DNA of 5,892 bases from Desulfobulbus sp. (GTDB lineage Bacteria > Desulfobacterota > Desulfobulbia > Desulfobulbales > Desulfobulbaceae). The stretch covers positions 1 to 5,892 of the forward strand of contig JAGODN010000174.1 of assembly GCA_017998195.1 (NCBI GenBank). The letters run 5' to 3'. This document shows positions 1-5,316 of the stretch, one piece after another. Every line of letters starts with the position of its first letter. The first letter of the stretch is position 1. Below the pieces are notes generated by a model that was not told the DNA's origin, did not search any database, and was given only the letters and a program-made list of their open reading frames with translations. Both the position numbers and the translations under genes were made by a program.

Positions 1-583
1 CCGCCAGCGCCGGGTGGTGCTCGCCAACCGTGTCTTCCTGGAGGCGGTGGGCAAGGAGGAGGCCGAGGTGCTCGGCACGCCCTACGGCGCACTCTGCCAA
101 AGCGAAGGGGAGGGCCGCAGCTGCCCGGTGGACCAGGTGCTGTTCGGCGAGGAGATGCGGCCGTTCGTCCAGGAATTTCAGGCCGGTGAGGAGTCCCGCT
201 GGTACGAACGGAGCGCTTCGCCCATCCGCAGCGCGGACGGCGGCATCGAGCATGTGATCGAGGTCATCCGCGACATCACCGCCGAGCACCTGCTCGCCGA
301 GGAAAAGCTGCAGAGCAGCCGGCTGCAGGGGGTCGTGGAACTGGCCGGCACGGTCGCCCACGAGATCAACAGCCCGCTGTTCGCGGCGCTGGGCACCGCC
401 GAACTGCTGGTCGAGGACGAGGATCGGCCCGAGGTGGCCGAGGACCTGGCGGTCATTGTCCGCAACCTGCGTCAGATCGGCGAACTGACCCGCAAGATGA
501 CCGCCATGACCGGATTCACCAGTACCGCCTATGTGGGCGAGACAAGAATACTGACCCTGAACGAGGACAAGAACCGGAACTGA
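1..583 (+). CDS. PAS-HisKA signalling protein lacking HATPase_c (5' partial)
   Basis: The gene enters from outside the window, with its frame beginning at base 2, and ends at TGA 581-583. Counting from the GTG at 14 as residue 1, residues 1-90 look like the later part of a PAS sensor domain. They include the early LANRVFLEAVG segment, a Cys pair (C28, C37 followed by Pro) and the closing IEVIRDITAEH strand that normally ends PAS domains. A short linker (about 91-105) leads to a HisKA dimerisation helix with the H-box motif AGTVAHEINSPL, where H116 is the predicted phospho-acceptor. The second HisKA helix runs to about residue 165. A tail with YVGETRILTLN follows, and then the stop. No N, G1, F or G2 box of a HATPase_c domain follows in any frame before 785. 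It therefore cannot autophosphorylate as a usual kinase. It could be a phosphotransfer or dimerisation partner, or the output end of a larger sensor whose N-terminus is off the window. The domain calls are firm; the role is unknown. Confidence 0.85.
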   Translation, partial: RQRRVVLANRVFLEAVGKEEAEVLGTPYGALCQSEGEGRSCPVDQVLFGEEMRPFVQEFQAGEESRWYERSASPIRSADGGIEHVIEVIRDITAEHLLAEEKLQSSRLQGVVELAGTVAHEINSPLFAALGTAELLVEDEDRPEVAEDLAVIVRNLRQIGELTRKMTAMTGFTSTAYVGETRILTLNEDKNRN

Positions 584-699
584 GGCCCCGTGCCCGCAGA
601 ACAAGGAGGTGTGCACCAGAGGAAGATGAGGGGAGCCCCGGCCCGCGCCGATGCCCGGCGACACCCGACCGCTTGGCGGTGGTGCTCGTCATCGGCGGG

Positions 700-716
700 T
701 TGGGGAACAGTTTGCG
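700..716 (+). promoter_or_regulatory. Possible sigma-54 (-24/-12) promoter for the split transporter
   Basis: TTGG at 700-703 and TTGC at 712-715 carry the invariant GG and GC with exactly 10 bases between them, which is the defining spacing of sigma-54 promoters. The inner CAC of the -24 element is not conserved (GGA here), so the match is partial. Transcription would start near 727, about 58 bases before the ATG at 785. No better sigma-70 pair was seen in this leader. No enhancer-binding-protein site was identified. Confidence 0.3.
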
Positions 717-770
717 TCAAGAGTGCCGTGCGACCTGGTGGTCGCCACGCGGCGCGGAACCACAAACAGG

Positions 771-776
771 AAGGAG
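771..776 (+). promoter_or_regulatory. Shine-Dalgarno that fixes the start of the first transporter half
   Basis: AAGGAG, within AGGAAGGAG at 768-776, lies 8 bases before ATG 785. It decides this start against the in-frame upstream GTG 590 and ATG 626. Confidence 0.8.
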
Positions 777-784
777 AACTAGAC

Positions 785-2005
785 ATGAACAAAAGGGGTA
801 TGATGCTGCCGTGCTTCTTCGCGGCAATGGCGCTGCTGTTCGGCGCAGGGACGGCCAAGGCCGTGGAAACCGTCGCCGGTGAGCTGGCGGCGCCGACCAT
901 CACCATCGACCGTACCGAGATCAACAACGGCGGCACCATCAAGGTGACCGGCCAGGCGCCGGCCGGCAAGCCGGTGTATCTCGAGGTCTGGGCCGAGGGC
1001 CACGATGTGCGGGCCAACCGCTTCGACAGCGACAAGGACAAGGAAACCGGCAAACGGCCCTACATCTTCTACATCACCGGCGAGATGCCGGCCTACTACA
1101 AGATCTTCGTGCCCAAGGAGATGCAGGCCAAGATCGACGAGGAAAAAAAGAAGGGCAACAAGTGGAGCTATTCCGAACTGCTCAAGAATCTCGGCGCGGG
1201 CGATGCCTTCAACGTGCCGGCCCAGGCCAAGATCGACCGCTACCAGTCGACCCTGATGGCCAGCGTCATCGGCAGCCGCGGCGAGCAGTTGCCGGCCATG
1301 GACGAGAAGGAGAACCGCAAGCGCTCCATGCAACTGGTCAAGGCCCGTTTCCGCAGCATCAACAACGTGTTCACCGCCAATGTCGACGTCAAGCCGGACG
1401 GCGCCTACAGCGCTGAACTGAACATCCGCAAGGGCATCGCCCCGGGCAAGTACCACGTGGTTGCCGTGGTCGACAAGCAGGCCAAGAGCCAGCCCATGAC
1501 CTTCGACAACAAGATCGCCTTCCCCAACATGTACCTGGCCAACGCCGGCACCAGCCTGAACATCTTTTATCCCTTCATCCTGTCGCTGTGCGTGGCCATC
1601 TTCGGCGTGCTCATGGGCGCGGGCGGCGGCTTCATCATGAACCCGCTTCTGCTGGCCCTGTTCCCGGCCCTGCCGCACACCGTGGTCGCCGGTACGGTCA
1701 CGCCCACCGTGCTCTTCTCCCAGGGCAGTGGTATCCTCAACTACTCCAAGATCAAGTTCATCAACTGGAAGCTGGGCTGCGGCATCGGTATCGCCATGCT
1801 CCTGGGCGGCTTCATCGGCCCGAAACTGACCGAAATGATCACCCTGGACCAGTTCAAATTCGCCTTCGGCTGGATCCTCCTGGTCCTGGCGGCCCTCATG
1901 CTCTACCAGACCACCCCCGGGTACCTGGCCAAGAACAAGAGGGAACAGGCCATTCTGAAGGAATTCAAGAAGCGCGCCGAAGAATCCGCCAAGGCGACAA
2001 ACTAA
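785..2005 (+). CDS. TauE/SafE (TSUP) transporter, N-terminal half with exported periplasmic domain
   Basis: This 406-residue protein starts at ATG 785, which has a good Shine-Dalgarno and begins a clear signal peptide: basic MNKRG, hydrophobic core, and an AKA cleavage site near residue 26. Residues 27 to about 258 form a hydrophilic, probably beta-rich periplasmic domain. It opens like an immunoglobulin-type sandwich (APTITIDRTEINNGGTIKVTG) and has a Lys/Glu-rich helical insert around 115-140. From N259 the chain is membrane-embedded. It has the glycine motif GAGGG at 278-282, the TVVAGTVTPTVLFSQGSG helix, and two further helices ending near residue 380. A cationic tail (KNKREQAILKEFKKR) follows. 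This is one repeat of the TauE/SafE fold, whose usual form has two such repeats in one chain. The second repeat is encoded immediately downstream. The family exports or imports sulfite, sulfoacetate and other small anions; the substrate here cannot be deduced. The positive-inside pattern fits five membrane segments with the tail in the cytoplasm. Confidence 0.85.
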   Translation: MNKRGMMLPCFFAAMALLFGAGTAKAVETVAGELAAPTITIDRTEINNGGTIKVTGQAPAGKPVYLEVWAEGHDVRANRFDSDKDKETGKRPYIFYITGEMPAYYKIFVPKEMQAKIDEEKKKGNKWSYSELLKNLGAGDAFNVPAQAKIDRYQSTLMASVIGSRGEQLPAMDEKENRKRSMQLVKARFRSINNVFTANVDVKPDGAYSAELNIRKGIAPGKYHVVAVVDKQAKSQPMTFDNKIAFPNMYLANAGTSLNIFYPFILSLCVAIFGVLMGAGGGFIMNPLLLALFPALPHTVVAGTVTPTVLFSQGSGILNYSKIKFINWKLGCGIGIAMLLGGFIGPKLTEMITLDQFKFAFGWILLVLAALMLYQTTPGYLAKNKREQAILKEFKKRAEESAKATN

Positions 2006-2017
2006 CAGACTCAGCAC

Positions 2018-2024
2018 GAGGAGG
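2018..2024 (+). promoter_or_regulatory. Shine-Dalgarno of the second transporter half
   Basis: GAGGAGG lies 8 bases before ATG 2033, in the 27-base gap after the TAA at 2003-2005. A strong ribosome site here argues that the second half is translated independently and is not the remnant of a broken gene. Confidence 0.8.
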
Positions 2025-2032
2025 ACGACATA

Positions 2033-2422
2033 ATGAAAATAGAGTTCTGGGGACAGGAGTTTAAGGTCAATATGGTGGTCGGCTGCATCGGCGGCTTTCT
2101 CATCGCCATCATGTCATCGATGTTCGGTTTCGGCGGCGGGCCCTTCATGGTGCCGCTCATGACCGTGGCCCTGCGGCTGCCCATGTACCTGGTGGTCGGC
2201 AGTTCGCTGCTCGCCATCTTCTTCAACACCTCGATCAGTTCGCTGCGCCATTACCAGTTCGGCAACTTCGACCTGCTGTTCTTCCTGGCCATGTTCCCGG
2301 CCGCGATCCTGGGCGGCTACATCGCCCCGCAGATCGCCAAGCGGGTCAGCCCGATCGTGGTCAAGCGCGTTGCCTGCGTGGGCCTGATCCTTTTGGCCCT
2401 CAACCTCTTGGGCGTGTATTGA
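2033..2422 (+). CDS. TauE/SafE (TSUP) transporter, C-terminal half
   Basis: This 129-residue membrane protein has no signal peptide. A short amphipathic start (MKIEFWGQEFKVN) is followed by the second TauE/SafE repeat. It carries the glycine motif GFGGG at 32-36, equivalent to GAGGG in the preceding gene. Then come a YLVVGSSLLAIFFNTSISSL helix, an FFLAMFPAAILGGYIAPQI helix, a basic loop (AKRVSPIVVKR) and a last helix ending at LGVY. Full-length TauE/SafE proteins carry both repeats in one chain of roughly 250 residues, so this gene alone should be half a transporter working with the product of 785-2005. It is in the same frame as that gene. Charge distribution suggests an N-terminus in the cytoplasm and a topology inverted relative to the first half, as expected for an inverted-repeat transporter. 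It ends at TGA 2420-2422, upstream of a strong terminator. Family assignment is firm; the pairing is inferred. Confidence 0.85.
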   Translation: MKIEFWGQEFKVNMVVGCIGGFLIAIMSSMFGFGGGPFMVPLMTVALRLPMYLVVGSSLLAIFFNTSISSLRHYQFGNFDLLFFLAMFPAAILGGYIAPQIAKRVSPIVVKRVACVGLILLALNLLGVY

Positions 2423-2494
2423 GCTGACTGATTCGCCCTCCCGGGCGGGTTCGGCCACACACCGATCCAACCCGGGCACAGCCCCGCAGACCGT

Positions 2495-2533
2495 GGACAC
2501 CGGCCGGAAATTCCGGCCGGTGTCCTTTTTTTT
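2495..2533 (+). terminator. Rho-independent terminator closing the transporter unit
   Basis: Perfect 15-base arms, 2495-2509 and 2511-2525 (GGACACCGGCCGGAA and its complement), surround a single central A. The tip must open into a small AAATT-like loop. Eight T residues (2526-2533) follow directly. It lies 72 bases after the TGA of the second transporter half and separates that unit from the PilZ gene. On the opposite strand there is no T-run, so it acts on + strand transcripts only. Confidence 0.93.
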
Positions 2534-2625
2534 GGGAACCGTCATCCCGGGGCGGGGAAAGGCGCGCTCTGCCGCGCCCGGCGTTTCTTTCCTGTTGGCC
2601 GGAACAGAAAAACGAGATATATTTC
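2534..2625 (+). other. Intergenic stretch with a secondary hairpin
   Basis: No gene is visible. GGCGCG (2561-2566) and CGCGCC (2573-2578) can form a 6-base stem with a 6-base loop. A T-rich but interrupted run (GTTTCTTTCC from 2583) follows shortly after. It could be a weak back-up terminator behind the strong one at 2495-2533. The segment then turns AT-rich as it approaches the candidate promoter. Confidence 0.35.
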
Positions 2626-2654
2626 TTGTCATTATCAGTGGCGGGTGCGATAGT
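2626..2654 (+). promoter_or_regulatory. Candidate sigma-70 promoter for the PilZ gene
   Basis: TTGTCA (2626-2631, 5 of 6 to TTGACA) and GATAGT (2649-2654, 4 of 6 to TATAAT) are 17 bases apart, at the end of a locally AT-rich patch in an otherwise GC-rich region. It lies downstream of a strong terminator and 45 bases before ATG 2699, where a promoter is needed. The perfect palindrome GTGGCGCCAC (2653-2662) overlaps the end of the -10 element and the predicted start site, so a repressor could bind there. Confidence 0.45.
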
Positions 2655-2698
2655 GGCGCCACCTTCAGGCCGGATTTTCCTTGACCGGGAAAGAGAAG

Positions 2699-3106
2699 AT
2701 GACAACTTTTAGCCCCAGTATGCTAGGATCCGAGAAGCGCAGGCATGCGCGGGTGGATTTCAGTCGCAGCGTCAACCTGGTGGCCGGGAACAGGCCCCAG
2801 GGCGCCTACCCGGCACGGAACCTGAGCCTGAGCGGCCTGTACCTGGAAGGCGTTTTCGATGTGCCCGTGGGCGAATCCTGTCGCCTGGAACTGCACGATA
2901 CCAATGCGACCTCGTGCCAGTTCTACGGATTTTCCGGCAGGATCTCCCGGCGGGATGAACGGGGCATCGGTGTCGAGTTCACCTCCATGGGTCGGGAAAG
3001 CCTCATGTTTCTGCAGACCATGGTCCTGTACTGCGCGGACGACCCCATCGGCGCGGCCAGTGAGTTTCACGAGGAGTTCGCCCCCGGTCCCCCCCCTGTC
3101 TGCTGA
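2699..3106 (+). CDS. PilZ-domain protein, probable cyclic-di-GMP receptor
   Basis: This is a 135-residue soluble protein made of a single PilZ domain. Both c-di-GMP-binding signatures are present: the RRxxR motif (R14-R15-H-A-R18, in EKRRHARVDF) and the (D/N)xSxxG motif (N41-L-S43-L-S-G46). The following strands (LYLEG, CRLELHD, FSGRISRRDERGIGVEF) fit the beta-barrel core, and a C-terminal helix (ESLMFLQTMVLY) is typical of stand-alone PilZ proteins. The acidic, Pro-rich tail ending in Cys looks unstructured. I chose ATG 2699, preceded by a purine-rich GGGAAAGAG. A TTG at 2681 would add six residues, and ATG 2720 would keep both motifs but lacks a ribosome site. It lies 116 bases upstream of mlaE in the same direction, so shared transcription is possible. 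Its target is unknown; PilZ proteins commonly act on motility, exopolysaccharide or surface functions. Confidence 0.88.
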   Translation: MTTFSPSMLGSEKRRHARVDFSRSVNLVAGNRPQGAYPARNLSLSGLYLEGVFDVPVGESCRLELHDTNATSCQFYGFSGRISRRDERGIGVEFTSMGRESLMFLQTMVLYCADDPIGAASEFHEEFAPGPPPVC

Positions 3107-3222
3107 GGGGGCCGCCCAAAACAGGACATCACTGCCCGGCCCGCAGGGATGTCTCGTACCGCTGATCAGATCGGGCCCCCTTTTTCGCGGTCCTTCGCCC
3201 GCTTCCCCCTCCGGTTTCCGGC
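3107..3222 (+). other. Gap between the PilZ gene and mlaE with possible alternative hairpins
   Basis: No gene or convincing promoter is visible. GGGGGCC at 3107-3113 can pair with GGCCCCC at 3174-3180, which is followed by five T residues (3181-3185). That would be a weak terminator-like fold with a long 60-base loop. The same GGGGGCC can instead pair with GGTCCCC at 3086-3092 across the PilZ stop codon. The stretch just before mlaE is pyrimidine-rich. Confidence 0.3.
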
Positions 3223-4041
3223 ATGAACCAGTCACCACAAGCAACCAAGTCAGTGCTCCACCTTTTTGGCGGGCTCGGCGACACCACCCTGTATGTCCTC
3301 TCGGATCTGGGCCGCATGGGCCTGTTTCTCCTGCACGCCGTTCTCGGCCTGTTCCGGCGGCCTTTCCGTTTTCGCGAACTGGTCAAGCAGACCTGCTTCA
3401 TCGGCGCCAGTTCGTTCACGGTCATCTTTTTCACCGCCCTGTCCGTGGGCATGGTGCTCGGGTTGCAGGGCTACTACTCGCTGAACAAGTTCGGCGCCGA
3501 AGGCATGCTCGGCTCGGCCGTGTCCCTGTCGCTGGTCATGGAACTCGGGCCGGTGCTGACCGCGCTCATGGTCGCCGGCCGGGCGGGTTCGGCAATGTGC
3601 GCCGAGATCGGCATCATGCGCATTTCCGAACAGATCGACGCCCTCGAGTGCATGGCCATCGACCCCTTCCGCTACCTCGTCTCGCCCAAGTTCCTGGCCA
3701 CCCTCATTTCGGTGCCGCTGCTCACCGGGCTGTTCAACGTGGTCGGCATCGCCGGCGGCTACATCGCCGGGGTCAAGCTCATGGGCGTCAACGGCGGCGC
3801 CTTCATCGCCGGCATGCAGCAGAGCGTGACCAACCACGACCTGCGCATGGGTGTGATCAAGTCCTTTGTGTTCGCGCTCCTGGTGGTGTGGATCTGCACC
3901 GGCCGGGGCTACTTCGTCCAGAAGATCAGGGGCGCGGGGTTCGGCGCGGAGAGCGTCAGCAAGGTGACCACCCAGGCGGTGGTGCTCAGTTCCATCGCCG
4001 TGCTGGTCTTCGACTACCTGCTCACCGCGGTGCTGCTGTGA
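3223..4041 (+). CDS. mlaE: MlaE-type phospholipid ABC transporter permease
   Basis: This 272-residue inner-membrane permease belongs to the MlaE/YrbE (DUF140) family, close to the usual length of about 260. An amphipathic N-terminal region (to about residue 60) precedes membrane helices such as SFTVIFFTALSVGMVLGLQGY. The hallmark segment is present: SLVMELGPVLTALMVAGRAG, followed by the cytoplasmic coupling region SEQIDALECMAIDPFRYLVSP. Further helices carry GLFNVVGIAGGYIAGV and FVFALLVVWICTGRGYFV, and a last helix reaches the C-terminus. MlaE dimers form the membrane core that passes phospholipids between the MlaD ring and the inner membrane, driven by MlaF. It overlaps mlaF by GTGA and is followed by mlaD and mlaA, which confirms the assignment. 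The ATG at 3223 has only pyrimidine-rich sequence before it and no clear ribosome site. No other in-frame start lies between it and the upstream stop. Confidence 0.94.
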   Translation: MNQSPQATKSVLHLFGGLGDTTLYVLSDLGRMGLFLLHAVLGLFRRPFRFRELVKQTCFIGASSFTVIFFTALSVGMVLGLQGYYSLNKFGAEGMLGSAVSLSLVMELGPVLTALMVAGRAGSAMCAEIGIMRISEQIDALECMAIDPFRYLVSPKFLATLISVPLLTGLFNVVGIAGGYIAGVKLMGVNGGAFIAGMQQSVTNHDLRMGVIKSFVFALLVVWICTGRGYFVQKIRGAGFGAESVSKVTTQAVVLSSIAVLVFDYLLTAVLL

Positions 4042-4826
4042 GCGGCGCGGACAACACTCCCCGGCCGGACTGGGCCATCCGTTTCGTCGACGTGTGCAAA
4101 TCGTTCGGCGATCGCAACAAACGCCACACCGTGCTCGACCGGGTCAGTTTTTCCGTGCCCAGCGGTCGGACCACGGTGATCGCCGGCGGCAGCGGCCAGG
4201 GCAAGAGCGTCATCCTCAAGCTGATCCTCGGGCTGCTGCGGCCGGACTCCGGCCAGGTGCTGGTCGGGGACAGGAACATCGCCGCCCTGGATTACGACGA
4301 ACTGCAGGAAACGCGCATGAAGTTCGGCGTGCTCTTCCAGGGCTCGGCCCTGTTCGACAGCCTGAACGTGTTCGAGAACATCGCCCTGCCGCTCAAGGAG
4401 CGGACCAGGATGACCAGCGCCCAGATCCGCGAGCGCGTGTCCGCGACCCTGGAACAGCTGGGCCTGACCGGCCACGAGGACAAGTACCCGGCCCAGCTCA
4501 GCGGCGGCATGAAAAAAAGGGTCGGACTGGCCCGGGCCTTGCAATTGGACCCGGAGATCGTGCTCTACGACGAGCCGACCACCGGTCTCGACCCGGTCAT
4601 GACCAAGGAGATCTACGAGCTGTTCACCAACACCCAACAACGGCTCGGTTACACGGCGGTGATCGTCAGTCACGACATCCCGCAGGTGTTCGACCTGGCC
4701 GACCAGATCATCCTGCTGAACAAAGGTGAGTTCGACGTGTTCACCGACGTCAGCCAGATTTCCGCCTCGACCAAACCGTTCATCCGCGAATTCGCGCGAA
4801 TGGTCATGGGTATGGAAGGCGAGTGA
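4038..4826 (+). CDS. mlaF: MlaF-type phospholipid ABC transporter ATPase
   Basis: This 262-residue ABC ATPase starts at GTG 4038, overlapping the mlaE stop as GTGA, so translation is probably coupled. All nucleotide-binding motifs are intact: Walker A GGSGQGKS at 50-57, Q-loop Q101 in VLFQGSALFDSL, signature LSGGMKKRVGLARAL from 154, Walker B IVLYDEP with E179, D-loop GLDP and H-loop H212 in VIVSHD. The FQGSALFDSLNVFENIALPL stretch is characteristic of the MlaF subgroup. It supplies ATP hydrolysis for lipid transport through MlaE. The reading frame remains open far upstream inside mlaE and the PilZ gene, but that extension is a GC-rich shadow with no ABC similarity. A C-terminal segment of about 30 residues after the H-loop region (DVFTDVSQI onward) resembles the tail MlaF uses for dimer contacts. 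Confidence 0.95.
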   Translation: MSGADNTPRPDWAIRFVDVCKSFGDRNKRHTVLDRVSFSVPSGRTTVIAGGSGQGKSVILKLILGLLRPDSGQVLVGDRNIAALDYDELQETRMKFGVLFQGSALFDSLNVFENIALPLKERTRMTSAQIRERVSATLEQLGLTGHEDKYPAQLSGGMKKRVGLARALQLDPEIVLYDEPTTGLDPVMTKEIYELFTNTQQRLGYTAVIVSHDIPQVFDLADQIILLNKGEFDVFTDVSQISASTKPFIREFARMVMGMEGE

Positions 4827-4831
4827 GCAAC

Positions 4832-4837
4832 AGGAGG
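4832..4837 (+). promoter_or_regulatory. Shine-Dalgarno that decides the mlaD start
   Basis: AGGAGG ends 9 bases before ATG 4847. A GTG at 4823, overlapping the mlaF stop as GTGA, would add eight residues (VSNRRREE) but would place this ribosome site inside the gene. I therefore favour 4847. Confidence 0.7.
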
Positions 4838-4846
4838 AGAGAAGAG

Positions 4847-5299
4847 ATGGGAAATTCCCGCGTGGAGATAACGGTCGGCCTGTTCCTGGTCATGGGCTTC
4901 CTGGCGCTGGGCTGGCTGGCCCTGCAGCTGGGCGAGGTGCCCTGGCTGACCGAGGCCAAGACCTACACCCTGAACGCCGAATTCAGCAACATTTCCGGGG
5001 TCAAGTCGGGCGCGGACATCCAGATTTCCGGGGTGACCGTGGGCAAGGTGCGGCAGCTGCGCCTGAGCGAGGACAACCTGGCCATCGTCACCATGCAGCT
5101 CGACAAAGGCGTCTCGGTGCCGGTGGATTCCATGGCCTCGGTCAAGTCGCAGGGCATCATCGGCGACAAGTTCATCCAGATCACCCTGGGCGGAGACGAA
5201 ACCGCCTACCAGCCCGGGGAGACCATCGTGGACACGGAATCGGCCGTGGATCTGGAATCGCTCATCAGCAAGTTCGCCTTCGGCCAGGTGGACAAATAA
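4847..5299 (+). CDS. mlaD: MlaD-type MCE-domain lipid-binding protein
   Basis: This 150-residue protein has a short cytoplasmic N-terminus (MGNSRVE), one membrane anchor (residues 8-28) and a single periplasmic MCE domain (about 40-118). The MCE signatures NISGVKSGADIQISGVTVGKV and SQGIIGDKFIQITLG are clear. After a loop (GDETAYQPGETIVDTES), the helix AVDLESLISKFAFGQ corresponds to the C-terminal helix that lines the hydrophobic channel in E. coli MlaD. The disordered tail found in E. coli MlaD is absent, which explains the shorter length. MlaD forms a hexameric ring on MlaE and accepts or donates phospholipids at the periplasmic face. It starts 20 bases after mlaF and is followed 17 bases later by mlaA. 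Confidence 0.94.
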   Translation: MGNSRVEITVGLFLVMGFLALGWLALQLGEVPWLTEAKTYTLNAEFSNISGVKSGADIQISGVTVGKVRQLRLSEDNLAIVTMQLDKGVSVPVDSMASVKSQGIIGDKFIQITLGGDETAYQPGETIVDTESAVDLESLISKFAFGQVDK

Positions 5300-5316
5300 C
5301 CGGAGTCACCGTCGCC

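Larger units (their letters stand above)
584..784 (+). other. Non-coding leader between the PAS-HisKA gene and the transporter genes
   Basis: These 201 bases contain no convincing gene. The frame of the downstream transporter stays open back to a GTG at 590 and an ATG at 626, but the predicted peptide is Arg/Ala/Trp-rich and would bury the signal peptide that begins at 785. Two small inverted repeats are visible: CGCCG/CGGCG (646-650 and 656-660, 5-base loop) and GCGACC/GGTCGC (730-735 and 740-745, 4-base loop). Neither is followed by a T-run, so I do not call a terminator for the upstream gene. A purine-rich AAGGAGG lies at 603-609 without a credible coding sequence behind it. Confidence 0.5.

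Noticed and set aside
630..660. Possible terminator after the PAS-HisKA gene
   Set aside because: Only tiny GC stems are present and no T-run follows, so intrinsic termination is not supported.
590..784. N-terminal extension of the first transporter gene from GTG 590 or ATG 626
   Set aside because: It would bury an excellent signal peptide and ignore the Shine-Dalgarno before ATG 785. The encoded peptide is Arg/Ala-rich and looks like untranslated GC-rich DNA.
2003..2005. TAA as a recoded codon joining the two transporter halves
   Set aside because: TAA is not a known selenocysteine or pyrrolysine codon, and the Shine-Dalgarno before ATG 2033 explains separate translation. Kept only as a minor readthrough possibility.
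779..2017. Long open frame on the minus strand, about 412 codons
   Set aside because: It mirrors the transporter gene. Its product is an unusual His/Gln/Asp/Val-rich chain without domains, as expected from the antisense of a GC-rich coding region.
2434..2447. Short hairpin CGCCC/GGGCG just after the second transporter half
   Set aside because: It is only five base pairs with no T-run, and the strong terminator at 2495-2533 explains the end of the unit.
2859..4037. Upstream extension of the mlaF frame through the PilZ gene and mlaE
   Set aside because: The frame is open only because stops are rare at this GC content. The encoded sequence is Arg/Pro/His-rich, and it overlaps two well-supported genes.
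4823..4846. GTG 4823 as the mlaD start, overlapping the mlaF stop
   Set aside because: It is possible, but AGGAGG at 4832-4837 is correctly placed for ATG 4847 and would otherwise lie inside the gene.
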